This document shows positions 32,118 to 40,373 of a stretch of DNA of 64,000 nucleotides, piece after piece. Each line of letters begins with the position of its first letter. Position 1 is the first letter of the stretch. Below the pieces are notes generated by a model that worked only from the letters and a program-made list of their open reading frames with translations, was not told where the DNA came from and ran no database searches. This stretch comes from Streptomyces xanthophaeus (GTDB lineage Bacteria; Actinomycetota; Actinomycetes; Streptomycetales; Streptomycetaceae). The position numbers and the translations under genes were made by a program. Where the stretch lies: NCBI RefSeq assembly GCF_030440515.1, contig NZ_CP076543.1, positions 5,652,501 through 5,716,500 of the forward strand, written 5' to 3'.

Positions 32118-33065
32118 TCAAGCCCGTACGGGAACCACCAGCGGGGCCCCGGTGCGCGGGTGCGGGAGCACCTCCACCGGCTGCCGGTAGACCCGGCTCA
32201 GCAGCTCGCCCTCGAACACCTCGGCGGGCGGGCCGTCCGCGGCGATCCGCCCGTCGTGCAGGACGGCGGCCCGGTCCGCGTAGGCGGCGGCCAGCCCCAG
32301 GTCGTGCAGGACGACGACGACCGCGTCCCCGGCCGCGGCCCGCTCCCGGCAGATGCGCAGCACGAGCTCCTGGTGGCGCAGGTCGAGGGCGGCGGTCGGC
32401 TCGTCGAGCAGCAGCAGCGGGGCCCGCTGGGCCAGTACGCGGGCCAGCGCGACCCGGGCCCGCTCACCGCCGGAGAGAGCGGAGAAGGGGCGGGCGGCGA
32501 AGTCCGTGACCTCGGTGGCGGCCATGGCGACGGCCACCGCCTCTTCGTCGGCCTCGGCGAAGGGGGTGCCGGCCCAGGGCGCGCGGCCCATCCGTACGAC
32601 GTCCTCCACCGGGAAGGGGAAGGAGAGTGCGGCCGACTGGGGAAGTACGGAGCGGCGCAGCGCCAGGTCCGGGGCGCTCCAGTCGCCCACCGGGCGGCCG
32701 TCGATCCGGATCACGCCGGAGGCGGCGGGCAGGTCGGCGGCGAGTGCGCCGAGCAGCGTGGACTTGCCCGCGCCGTTCGGGCCGACCAGGGCCAGTACCT
32801 CGCCGGCCCGGGCGGTCAGGTCGATCCCGGCGAGGACCTCGCGCTGCCCCAGCCGCAGGTACAGGTCCACGGCCTCGGCGACCGCGTCGCCCCGGGCGGG
32901 GCGGGCGGGGACGGTCCTGCGCGAGCGGGTGAGCAGCCGGGTCAGGGTGGTGGCCAGCGGCCCGGCGCGCCTTGCGGCCGGCTTGCCCGTGGGCTCGTCG
33001 GTCGGCTCGGCGTTCGGCTTGTTCGTCCGCTCGTTCGTCGGCTTGCCGTTCGGCCTGTCGGTCAC
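32118..33065 (-). CDS. hmuV: Haem ABC transporter ATP-binding protein HmuV
   Basis: A 315-residue ATPase. Walker A GPNGAGKSTLLG is near residue 90, the signature is LSGGERARVALARVL, Walker B LLLLDEPTAALDLRHQ, and the His switch is VLHDLGL. Closest in type to HmuV/FecE-like haem and siderophore ATPases. The N-terminal 60 residues are an unusual low-complexity extension made of short repeats of the N/D-E/K-P-T type (for example PTNERTNKPNAEPTDEPTGKP in part) before the ATPase fold. GTG 33065 overlaps the hmuU stop by 4 bp, so it is coupled. It ends the hmuT-hmuU-hmuV operon. Confidence 0.88.
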   Translation of the reverse strand: MTDRPNGKPTNERTNKPNAEPTDEPTGKPAARRAGPLATTLTRLLTRSRRTVPARPARGDAVAEAVDLYLRLGQREVLAGIDLTARAGEVLALVGPNGAGKSTLLGALAADLPAASGVIRIDGRPVGDWSAPDLALRRSVLPQSAALSFPFPVEDVVRMGRAPWAGTPFAEADEEAVAVAMAATEVTDFAARPFSALSGGERARVALARVLAQRAPLLLLDEPTAALDLRHQELVLRICRERAAAGDAVVVVLHDLGLAAAYADRAAVLHDGRIAADGPPAEVFEGELLSRVYRQPVEVLPHPRTGAPLVVPVRA

Positions 33066-34354
33066 GCCCAGCCTCCTTGCTTGCGGCGAGTGCGGCGCAG
33101 CAGCCAGAAGAAGAACGGGCTGCCGAGCAGGGCGGTCAGCACACCGAGCGGCAGCTCGGCGGGCTGGGCGAGGGTACGGGCGGCCAGGTCGCCCGCGACG
33201 AGGACGACCGCGCCGGCGAGGGCGCTGCCGGGAACCAGGAAGCGGTGGCCGGGCCCGGTGGCCATGCGCAGCAGGTGCGGCACGAGCAGGCCGATGAAGG
33301 TGATGACGCCGGCCACGGCGACGGCGGCGGCGGTGAGCAGCGCGACGACCAGGATGAGCGAGAGGCGCAGCCGTTCGACGTCGATGCCGAGGTGGCGGGC
33401 CGGGCGTTCGCCGAGGGCGAGGAGGTCGAGGCGGCGGGAGTAGAAGGGGGCGATCAGCAGGCCGGCGACGGCGCAGGGCAGGACGGCGAGGACCTTGGGC
33501 CAGGTGGCCTGGGCGAGGGAGCCGAGCTGCCAGAAGGTGATCTGGTTGACCTGGCCGCTGTCCGCGAAGAAGACGAACAGGCCGATGAGGGCCCCGGCGA
33601 AGGCGTTGACGGCGATGCCGGTGAGGATCAGGGTGACGACCTCCGTCTTCCCGCCGTTGCGGGAGAGGAGGTAGACCGAGCTTACGGTGATCAGGCCGGC
33701 GACGAACGCGCAGACGGTGATGGTCCAGTTGCCGAAGAAGCTGAGGCCGAGGCCGATGGCGGCGACCGCGCCGACGGCGGCGCCGGCCGAGATGCCGATG
33801 ACGCCGGGCTCGGCGAGGGGGTTGCCGAAGACGCCCTGCATGAGCGCGCCCGCGCAGCCGAGGCTGGCGCCGACGAGCAGGGCGAGCACGACGCGGGGGA
33901 GACGGACGTTCCACAGCACGCTCTCGCCGACCCGGTCGAGGGGGGCTCCGCCGAGGCCGAGGTGGTGCTGGACGGAGGCGAGGACGTCGGCGAGGGGGAT
34001 GTCGTAGGCGCCGACTCCTGCGGAGAGCAGGGCGAGGAGGGCGAGCGTCGCCACGAGGGCGGCGGTGAGCAGGGCGGGCCTGCGTCTGCCGTTGCCGTTG
34101 CCGTTGCCGTCGCGGTCGCGGGGCTTTGCCGGGGCGGTGGTGGTGGTGGCGGTTCCGCCGGGGCCGGGCGCGCGCCGGGGCGTCTCCTCGGGCGCCGAAC
34201 GTGGCGAGGGGTCGGAAGGCGCGGCGGCAGTGCGTTCGGCGCCCTGCGGGGATCGCCCCGGCACACTCCCGTCCCCGTCGGAACCGAGCGCGACCGCCGA
34301 CTCGTCGGAGTCCGTCTCGGGAGCGGTCCTTGCTTCGGGGTCGTGGCGGGTCAC
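33062..34354 (-). CDS. hmuU: Haem ABC transporter permease HmuU (FecCD family)
   Basis: A 430-residue permease with about nine membrane helices from residue 90 on. FecCD motifs are LPRVVLALLVGASLGCAGALMQ, NPLAEPGVIGISAGAAVGAV and GLLVPHLLRM; the coupling loop before VPHLLR contacts the ATPase. The first 85 residues are a soluble extension, poor in order, with a GNGNGNG run. Its start GTG 34354 overlaps the hmuT stop by 4 bp. It should be the channel that receives haem from HmuT. Confidence 0.9.
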   Translation of the reverse strand: MTRHDPEARTAPETDSDESAVALGSDGDGSVPGRSPQGAERTAAAPSDPSPRSAPEETPRRAPGPGGTATTTTAPAKPRDRDGNGNGNGRRRPALLTAALVATLALLALLSAGVGAYDIPLADVLASVQHHLGLGGAPLDRVGESVLWNVRLPRVVLALLVGASLGCAGALMQGVFGNPLAEPGVIGISAGAAVGAVAAIGLGLSFFGNWTITVCAFVAGLITVSSVYLLSRNGGKTEVVTLILTGIAVNAFAGALIGLFVFFADSGQVNQITFWQLGSLAQATWPKVLAVLPCAVAGLLIAPFYSRRLDLLALGERPARHLGIDVERLRLSLILVVALLTAAAVAVAGVITFIGLLVPHLLRMATGPGHRFLVPGSALAGAVVLVAGDLAARTLAQPAELPLGVLTALLGSPFFFWLLRRTRRKQGGWA

Positions 34355-35418
34355 CGCAGGCGGCCGTAGAGCTGGGTGACCAGGGAGGAGAGGACCTGGT
34401 CGGTGCGGGGGCCGTAGTTGAGGAGGACGCCGTCGTCGACCGTGACCACCCGGCGGTCCATGCCGGCCGGGGTCTGGGCGACGCCCGGGATCTTCACCAG
34501 GCCGTCGATGCCGCCGACCGATTCGAGGCCCTTGGACATGACGAGGATCGCGTCGGGCGCGGCGGCCGCCAGGGCCTCGCTGGTGATCGGGGTGAAGTCC
34601 TTGCCGAGGCCGGACTCCTTGCCGGTGTCGACCGCGCCGGCCGCTTCGAGGAGTGAGGCCGCTCCGGAGTCCGAGCCGCCCAGCAGGTAGACGGAGGCGG
34701 TGCCGCGGAGGTAGAGGAAGGCCACCCGGGGCTGCTTGGCCGTGGCGGCGGGAACGTTGCGGCGGGCGGCGGCGATCCGGTCCGCGGTGCGCTGGTTCAG
34801 CTGCGTGCCGGCCTCCTTGACGCCGAGCGCGGCGGCCACGGCGTCGATGCGCCTCGGTATGTCGTCCAGCCCCCTGGCGGGGGCGATGACGAGGACCGGG
34901 ACGCCGGCGTCGCGGATCTGCTGAATCGCTTCTCCGGGGCCGCTGGTGGTCTCCGCGATGACGAGGGTCGGCCGGAGGGACAGGACGCTCTCCGCGGAGA
35001 CGTCGTGTCCACGTGTCACCACCGGTAGCTGGGCGGCCTGTTCGAAGGTGGCCGTGATGTCCCGGGCGACGACCTGCTTGCCGAGTCCGAGCGTGTGGAC
35101 GATCTCGTTGAGGCTGCCGCTGAGCGGGACGACCCGGTCCGCGGACGTGATCGTGACCTGGGCGCCGTCGACCGAGGGCACGGTGACCGGCAGGGCGGGC
35201 TGTGGCGCCGGGAGCGGTTCCAGCCGGTCCGGGACCGCGGCTGCGCCGGGGGCGGATGAGCCCGGGGTGGTGGCCGTACCTCCGCAGGCCGTCAGCGCGA
35301 GTGCCAGTGCTGCCACGGCAACTGCGAGACGGGCAAAGCGGGTTGACGCGGCGGGCGTAGGCACGAAGGCACCGTCCTGATCGTCCGACTGAGGTTCTGG
35401 AGACCGGGGGGTGTTCAT
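34351..35418 (-). CDS. hmuT: Haem-binding lipoprotein HmuT
   Basis: A 355-residue periplasmic-binding-type lipoprotein with lipobox ALTAC at about residue 45, after an unusually long 25-residue N-region. The PBP fold follows: VVPLSGSLNEIVHTLGLGKQVVARD, ESVLSLRPTLVIAE, GVPVLVIAPARGLDDIPRRI and the C-terminal VVTVDDGVLLNYGPRTD. HmuT proteins hand haem to HmuUV. It is the first gene of the operon, divergent from htaA, with a near-consensus iron box between them. Confidence 0.9.
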   Translation of the reverse strand: MNTPRSPEPQSDDQDGAFVPTPAASTRFARLAVAVAALALALTACGGTATTPGSSAPGAAAVPDRLEPLPAPQPALPVTVPSVDGAQVTITSADRVVPLSGSLNEIVHTLGLGKQVVARDITATFEQAAQLPVVTRGHDVSAESVLSLRPTLVIAETTSGPGEAIQQIRDAGVPVLVIAPARGLDDIPRRIDAVAAALGVKEAGTQLNQRTADRIAAARRNVPAATAKQPRVAFLYLRGTASVYLLGGSDSGAASLLEAAGAVDTGKESGLGKDFTPITSEALAAAAPDAILVMSKGLESVGGIDGLVKIPGVAQTPAGMDRRVVTVDDGVLLNYGPRTDQVLSSLVTQLYGRLR

Positions 35419-35433
35419 CCGGCCGTGGTTAGC

Positions 35434-35452
35434 TTAGGTTAGCCTAACCTTG
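35434..35452. promoter_or_regulatory. Iron box between hmuT and htaA
   Basis: TTAGGTTAGCCTAACCTTG is a close match to the DtxR/IdeR/DmdR consensus TTAGGTTAGGCTAACCTAA. It lies between divergent hmuT and htaA, so one repressor site could close both directions. It is the best of the three iron boxes. Confidence 0.9.
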
Positions 35453-35479
35453 CTCGCTAGACCTGAGGAGGGGGCATTC

Positions 35480-36892
35480 ATGCCCGCAAGACCCGTCCGT
35501 ACGTTCGCCGTCGCCCTGTTGGCGGCCCTGCTGGGCGCTCTGCTCCCGGCGACCGCCGCCCAGGCGGGCACCGTACAGGGGGGTCGACTCGACTGGGGCA
35601 TCAAATCGTCCTTCCAGAGTTATGTCACGGGTCCGGTCGCAAAAGGCGGTTTCAAGCTGAAGAGCGGCGCGGCCACCGTGGGCGGCAGCCTCTTCCGCTT
35701 CCACTCGGCGGCCGGCTCCTACGACCCCGACTCCGGCACCTTCGAGGCCTCCTACTCGGGCGGGGTGACCTTCCAGGGCCACCAGAAGCCCGACGGCGTC
35801 TACGAGCTGGACATGTCCATCAGCCGCCCGACCGTCAAGATCTCCGGCGGCAAGGGCACCTTGTACGTGGACGTCTCCAGCAAGGCCAAGGACAGTGGCG
35901 CGGTCACCAACCAGTCGCAGGTCGCCTTCGCCTCGCTCGGCGTCGGCGGCATCAACATGAAGGGCGGCGCCAGCCCGCTGTCCCTCACGAACATCCCGGC
36001 CACCCTCACCGGGGAAGGCGCCAAGGCCTTCGCCGGCTACTACGGCGCCGGCACCCCGCTCGACCCCGTCTCGCTCTCCGCCGACGTCAGGACCGCCCCG
36101 GCCGCCGAGCCCGTGCCGTCGGCGACGACCGCACAGCCGGGCGCCACCGGTCAGACCCTGCAGGCGCCGGGCGCCTTCGCCGACGCCGCCGTCGACTGGG
36201 GGGTGCGCCGCACCTTCCGCGAGTACGTCACCGGCTCGGTCGGCCAGGGCAAGTGGACCCTCGCCGAGGGCGCCCAGGACGGCGGCGCGCTGTTCCGCTT
36301 CCCGCAGGGCAAAGGCTCGTTCGACGGCGCGAAGGGCACTCTTGACGCGGCCTTCGCCGGTACGGTCCGGTTCACCGGCGCCCACCTGGACCTCACGCTC
36401 GGCAAGATGAGCGTGAAGGTGGAGAACGGCAAGGGCGTCCTGTCCGCGGACGTCACCGCCGGCGGCGCGACGAAGAACGCCGTCCCCCTCGTGGAGTTCG
36501 ACGCCAAGGGTCTGAAGACCGAGGGCAAGCTGGCCACCCTGACCGAAGCCCCGGCCACCCTCACCGAGGGCGGCTCCCAGGCCTTCAACTCCATGTACAA
36601 GGCCGGCACCGAGATGGACCCCGTCTCGCTCGCCGTCGCCCTGGACTCCACCGCCCAGCTGCCCGCCCTGCCCGACCTGGGCTCGACGGCCTCGCCCGCC
36701 CCCGCCCCCGCGTCCGCGTCGCCGTCCGCCGGGCCCGCCCCCGCCGCGAAGGCCGCCGAGTCCTCGGACGCCGGGCTCTTCATCGCCCTCGCCGTGGCCG
36801 TCCTGGTCCTGGCCGGCGGCGGCACCTTCCTGGTCGTGCGCAAGCGTCGTACGGCAGCCGCCTCGGCCGCCCCGGCCGACGCGCCGCGGTAG
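35480..36892 (+). CDS. htaA: HtaA-domain haem-binding protein, membrane-anchored
   Basis: A 470-residue secreted protein. A signal peptide (VALLAALLGALLPATAAQA) is followed by two HtaA domains (about 40-215 and 235-400), each beginning with the family motif LDWGIKSSFQSYVTG or VDWGVRRTFREYVTG. A Pro/Ala-rich spacer and a C-terminal helix (LFIALAVAVLVLAGGGTFLVV) with an RKRR tail anchor it in the membrane; no LPXTG-type motif is seen. HtaA domains bind haem. ATG 35480 has GAGGAGG upstream. Confidence 0.9.
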   Translation: MPARPVRTFAVALLAALLGALLPATAAQAGTVQGGRLDWGIKSSFQSYVTGPVAKGGFKLKSGAATVGGSLFRFHSAAGSYDPDSGTFEASYSGGVTFQGHQKPDGVYELDMSISRPTVKISGGKGTLYVDVSSKAKDSGAVTNQSQVAFASLGVGGINMKGGASPLSLTNIPATLTGEGAKAFAGYYGAGTPLDPVSLSADVRTAPAAEPVPSATTAQPGATGQTLQAPGAFADAAVDWGVRRTFREYVTGSVGQGKWTLAEGAQDGGALFRFPQGKGSFDGAKGTLDAAFAGTVRFTGAHLDLTLGKMSVKVENGKGVLSADVTAGGATKNAVPLVEFDAKGLKTEGKLATLTEAPATLTEGGSQAFNSMYKAGTEMDPVSLAVALDSTAQLPALPDLGSTASPAPAPASASPSAGPAPAAKAAESSDAGLFIALAVAVLVLAGGGTFLVVRKRRTAAASAAPADAPR

Positions 36893-36940
36893 GCACCCCC
36901 TCCTCGCCCCTTCCCCCGGTCCCTTCAGGAGTACCCAGCC

Positions 36941-38389
36941 ATGTCGTCCATCCGACGCCCGATCTCCCTCGCGGCCGCGGTCCTGACCGCCGCGGCGCTC
37001 GGCGCCACCGCCTTCGCCCTGCCCGCCACCGCCGCGGGCGGCCCGCCCACCGAACCGATGAAGATCACCGGTGGCACCCTCGACTGGGGTGTGCTCGCGA
37101 GCTACCGCGCCTACGTGACCGGCATGGCCAAGGGCACCATCACCGTCGCGGACGGGGCCAGGCAGAACGAGGACGGCACCCTGCGCTTCGTCGAGCCGAC
37201 CGGCGCGTACGAGCCGGCCAACGGGCACGTGGTGAAGGCGGCCTTCAAGGGCAGCGTCACCTTCTCCTCGCCCGCCCCGCCGGCCGGCCACGGCTTCGAG
37301 GTCAAGCTCTCCGACATCCGGATCGACACCGGCACGAAGAAGCTCACCGCGGACGTCACCAAGGGCGGCACCACCACCCAGGACGTGCCGATGGCCACCG
37401 TGGCCTTCGCCGGCCAGGCGATGAACGGTCTGGCGACCACGCTCACCCAGGAGGCCGCGGACGTGCTCGGTTCGCCGGGCTACAAGGACAAGCCGGGCGA
37501 CCCGCTCACCGCGAAGCTGGAGTTCGAGAAGAAGCCCGACCCCGAGCCGACCCCGGAGAACACCACGAAGAACCCGACCCCTCCGGCCGACGACACGCAG
37601 AAGGTGCTCAGCGGCAAGCTGACGTGGGGCGTGAAGGAGTCCTTCCGCAAGTACGTGCTGAGCGCGGGCTCGATCACCCCGGCCGGTGGCGCCGCCAAGA
37701 ACGGCGACACCTTCGACTTCGCCTTCGGCAAGGGCGACCTCGACGTCAAGAAGCAGAAGCTGAACGCCTCCTTCGAGGGCAACCTCCGCTTCCGGTACGA
37801 GGCCCACGGCATCGACATGACTTTCGGCAGCCCCCGCGTCGAGGCCACCGGCAAGACCGGCACCCTCTACGTGGACGTCAAGAACGGCTCCGGCACCAGG
37901 ACGGGCCTTCGCTTCGCCACGCTCGACCTGTCGAAGACCGACTACAAGACCAAGAACGGCGTCCTGGCGCTGAATGCGGTCCCGGCGGTCTTCACCGCCG
38001 AGGGCGCGGCCGCCTTCGCCAACGACACCACCGGCTCCATGTACAAGGCGGGCGACGCGATCGACCCGCTCACCTTCGCCGTGGCGGTGGACAAGGACGC
38101 CACCCTGCCGAGCACCGGCGGGACGACCGGCGGGACGACGGGCGGCTCGAACGGCGGCACCACCGGCGGAACCGGCAGCACCACCGGCAGCACCACGGGC
38201 GGTACGACCGGCGGTACGCGCGGTACGGGCGGCACCGTCGGCGGTGGCTCCTCCGCCGTCGGCGGCAACCTCGCCAACACCGGTGCCGAGATCCCGGCCG
38301 GGGCCCTGCTCACCACGTCCGGCGTGGTGATCGCGGCCGGCGCGGCCGCGGTGTACTTCGCGCGCAGGCGCCGTACGGCCCAGGTCTGA
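36941..38389 (+). CDS. HtaA-domain protein with LANTG wall-sorting signal
   Basis: A 482-residue secreted protein with a signal peptide (ALPATAAGG cut) and two HtaA domains (about 40-195, LDWGVLASYRAYVTG; 220-385, LTWGVKESFRKYVL). A long Gly/Thr linker of TGGT-type repeats (about 390-435) leads to LANTGAEIPAG, then a membrane helix and RRRR. LAxTG is the motif read by class E sortases in Streptomyces, so this protein is probably linked to the wall, unlike its membrane-anchored neighbour. It lies 48 bp downstream of htaA and may pass haem inward. Confidence 0.88.
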   Translation: MSSIRRPISLAAAVLTAAALGATAFALPATAAGGPPTEPMKITGGTLDWGVLASYRAYVTGMAKGTITVADGARQNEDGTLRFVEPTGAYEPANGHVVKAAFKGSVTFSSPAPPAGHGFEVKLSDIRIDTGTKKLTADVTKGGTTTQDVPMATVAFAGQAMNGLATTLTQEAADVLGSPGYKDKPGDPLTAKLEFEKKPDPEPTPENTTKNPTPPADDTQKVLSGKLTWGVKESFRKYVLSAGSITPAGGAAKNGDTFDFAFGKGDLDVKKQKLNASFEGNLRFRYEAHGIDMTFGSPRVEATGKTGTLYVDVKNGSGTRTGLRFATLDLSKTDYKTKNGVLALNAVPAVFTAEGAAAFANDTTGSMYKAGDAIDPLTFAVAVDKDATLPSTGGTTGGTTGGSNGGTTGGTGSTTGSTTGGTTGGTRGTGGTVGGGSSAVGGNLANTGAEIPAGALLTTSGVVIAAGAAAVYFARRRRTAQV

Positions 38390-38408
38390 GCCGTGCTTCA
38401 ATTCCCGC

Positions 38409-39074
38409 GTGAACGATCTCGACGTGTTGAAGGTCTTCTGCGCGGGTGACGGCCGCTTCGGCAACCTGCTCGGTGTCGTACGCGACGGCCGGACCTGCCC
38501 CGACGACGCGTCGCGGCAGGCCCTGGCCGCCGAACTCGGCTACAGCGAGACGGTGTTCGTCGACGACCCCGAGCGCGGGATCGTCGACATCCGTACCCCC
38601 GGCACGCGCATGTCCTTCGCGGGGCACCCGCTGGTCGGGGCCGCGTGGTTGCTGGACATCGAAGAGCTCCAGCCGCCCGCCGGATCCGTATGGGCCCGTG
38701 ACGACGGGGAGTTCACCTGGATCACGGCCCGCCCGGAGTGGGTCGAGGGCAAGCGCACCGAGCAGTACGGATCCGTCGCCGAGGTCGAGGCGCTTCCCTC
38801 TCCGCCGCCCGGCGAGGGCTGGCTGTACGCCTGGGCCTGGGAGGACGAGGCCGCGGGCCGCGTGCGCGCCCGGGGATTCCCGCGCCGCCCCGACGGGATC
38901 ATCGCCGAGGACGAGGCCACCGGCTCGGCGGCGATCCTGCTGACGGCCCAGCTGAACCGCGCCCTGAACATCACCCAGGGCGCCGGATCCCAGATCCTCA
39001 CCGCCCCCGGCCCGGACGGCACCGTGGAGATCGGCGGGCGCGTCCGTTTCGCCCCGTCCCCGGACAGGATCTGA
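38409..39074 (+). CDS. PhzF family protein, short form
   Basis: A 221-residue PhzF-like protein, about 60 residues shorter than usual. It keeps LDVLKVFCAGDGRFGNLLGVV, AELGYSETVFVDD, GTRMSFAGHPLVGAAWLL and the C-terminal IIAEDEATGSAAI. The central region that crosses between halves is short. It begins at GTG 38409, 19 bp after the sortase-anchored HtaA gene, so it may be co-transcribed with the haem genes although it has no known link to haem. A paralogue is encoded at 27011. Confidence 0.8.
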   Translation: MNDLDVLKVFCAGDGRFGNLLGVVRDGRTCPDDASRQALAAELGYSETVFVDDPERGIVDIRTPGTRMSFAGHPLVGAAWLLDIEELQPPAGSVWARDDGEFTWITARPEWVEGKRTEQYGSVAEVEALPSPPPGEGWLYAWAWEDEAAGRVRARGFPRRPDGIIAEDEATGSAAILLTAQLNRALNITQGAGSQILTAPGPDGTVEIGGRVRFAPSPDRI

Positions 39075-39159
39075 CACACACCCCCTGGGTATCCCGCACA
39101 GGAGGAAGTGAGTACGCGGGCGCTGACGCGGCCGCCGGGCGCCACGGTGCAATGGCGTC

Positions 39160-39477
39160 ATGACGCAGACTTCGGTGACCGGCCGCCCCGGCGAGCGGCA
39201 GCGGTGGCTGCCGGTGGCGGCGCTCTTCACCGCACTGGCCCCGGCGGCCGTGTGGTGCGGCCGGGCGAGCTCCTACCTGCCCGGCTTCCCGCCCGGGTTC
39301 GTCCTTTTCTACGCCCTCCCGCTGGCGATGGTGGCCTTCACCTGGATCCCGCCCCGGACGGACGCGCAGCGCAGACGGCGCCTCGCGCTGGGGAGCACGG
39401 GCTGCCTCCTGGCCTTCCTCTACCCCCACCTGCTCCTCATCGGGTGGCTCACGCTCTGGGCCCTCTCGGGCAGCTGA
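39160..39477 (+). CDS. Small membrane protein
   Basis: A 105-residue protein with three hydrophobic segments: WLPVAALFTALAPAAVW, VLFYALPLAMVAFTWIP and GCLLAFLYPHLLLIGWLTLWAL. A short basic loop (RTDAQRRRRLALG) separates the last two. I do not recognise a family. It lies between phzF and the haem oxygenase leader, has its own start (ATG 39160) and no clear ribosome site; it could be expressed with either. Confidence 0.6.
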   Translation: MTQTSVTGRPGERQRWLPVAALFTALAPAAVWCGRASSYLPGFPPGFVLFYALPLAMVAFTWIPPRTDAQRRRRLALGSTGCLLAFLYPHLLLIGWLTLWALSGS

Positions 39478-39527
39478 CACCGGCGCGGGGCCGGATTTTT
39501 TACCGACAGGGCGTCGGGAACTCATTG

Positions 39528-39545
39528 ACTTAGGCAAGCCTAAGT
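39528..39545. promoter_or_regulatory. Iron box before haem oxygenase
   Basis: ACTTAGGCAAGCCTAAGT: CTTAGGC and GCCTAAG are perfect inverted arms with an AA centre. It fits the DtxR/DmdR half-site TTAGG...CCTAA and lies 60 bp before hmuO. In corynebacteria the hmuO gene is controlled by DtxR at such a site. Confidence 0.75.
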
Positions 39546-39555
39546 AGGAGGATCG

Positions 39556-39580
39556 GGCGTGACGGTGCTGCCGTCACGCC
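39556..39580 (+). promoter_or_regulatory. Hairpin in the hmuO leader
   Basis: GGCGTGACGG pairs perfectly with CCGTCACGCC around a TGCTG loop, between the iron box and the GGAGG ribosome site of hmuO (39595-39599). If the transcript starts just after the iron box, this hairpin is in the 5' leader and could affect stability or initiation. Confidence 0.55.
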
Positions 39581-39605
39581 TGTTTCCTTCTCCTGGAGGT
39601 CCGCC

Positions 39606-40253
39606 TTGGACGCCTTCTCTACGGTCATCCGCGTCGCCTCGCACGAGCAGCACACCGAGGCCGAGACGTCGACCTTCATGAGCGATCTGCTGGGTGGACG
39701 GCTCGGCGTGGACGCGTACACGCGCTACACCGAACAGCTGTGGTTCGTGTACCGGGCCCTGGAGGACGCGGCCGAATCCCTCAAGGACGACCCGGTGGCA
39801 GGCCCGTTCATCCAGCCCGAGCTCATGCGCGTCGCCGAGATCGAGCGCGACCTCGCCCACCTGGTGGGCCCGGACTGGCGCGAGAGCGTGGTGGCGCTGC
39901 CCGCGACGCGTGCGTACGCCGACCGGGTGGCCGAGTGCGCGGCGCGGTGGCCGGGCGGGTACGTCGCCCACCACTACACCCGCTACCTGGGCGACCTCTC
40001 CGGCGGCCAGATCATCCGCGACAAGGCCGAGCGCACCTGGGGCTTCGAGCGCAAGGGTGACGGCGTCCGGTTCTACGTCTTCGCGGACATCTCCAACCCG
40101 GCGGCCTTCAAGCGGACCTACCGCGAGCTGCTGGACGCCATAGCGGCGGACGACCTGGAGAAGCAGCGCATCATCGACGAGTGCAAGCGCGCCTTCGACT
40201 TCAACGGCGCGGTCTTCCGGGAGCTGGGCGAGCAGTTCCCGCTCAGCGCGTAG
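39606..40253 (+). CDS. hmuO: Haem oxygenase (biliverdin-producing)
   Basis: A 215-residue haem oxygenase of the HmuO/HO-1 type. The proximal His is in RVASHEQHTEAETSTFMSDLL near residue 17, the family signature YVAHHYTRYLGDLSGGQI is at residues 118-135, and the C-terminus keeps the AFDFN helix. It cleaves haem to biliverdin, CO and ferrous iron in the cytoplasm. The start is TTG 39606 with GGAGG 6 bp upstream. It follows an iron box and a leader hairpin and completes the haem import island. Confidence 0.93.
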   Translation: MDAFSTVIRVASHEQHTEAETSTFMSDLLGGRLGVDAYTRYTEQLWFVYRALEDAAESLKDDPVAGPFIQPELMRVAEIERDLAHLVGPDWRESVVALPATRAYADRVAECAARWPGGYVAHHYTRYLGDLSGGQIIRDKAERTWGFERKGDGVRFYVFADISNPAAFKRTYRELLDAIAADDLEKQRIIDECKRAFDFNGAVFRELGEQFPLSA

Positions 40254-40259
40254 CCCCCG

Positions 40260-40318
40260 GGCAGTCGGCAGGCAGTCCGCGGACAGTCGGCAGGCAGTCC
40301 GCACGCAGTCCGCAGGAA
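40260..40318. repeat. Short tandem repeat behind hmuO
   Basis: Imperfect copies of GGCAGTCGGCAGGCAGTCCGC follow one another: the CAGTCGGCAGGCAGTCCGC unit occurs twice, then CAGTCCGCAGG. The period is about 21 bp. It lies just after the hmuO stop and before the terminator hairpin. Confidence 0.7.
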
Positions 40319-40321
40319 CAG

Positions 40322-40357
40322 GGCCGGGCCCGGTGCACAGGTGCACCGGGCCCGGCC
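40322..40357. terminator. Bidirectional terminator between hmuO and map
   Basis: GGCCGGGCCCGGTGCAC and GTGCACCGGGCCCGGCC are perfect 17-bp complements with only an AG loop. It separates convergent hmuO and map. Confidence 0.85.
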
Positions 40358-40373
40358 GCGATCGTGGACATGC

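Noticed and set aside
38118..38245. A CRISPR-like or variable repeat in the second HtaA gene
   Set aside because: The GGCGGTACGACC-like units are codons for a Gly/Thr linker; there are no spacers.
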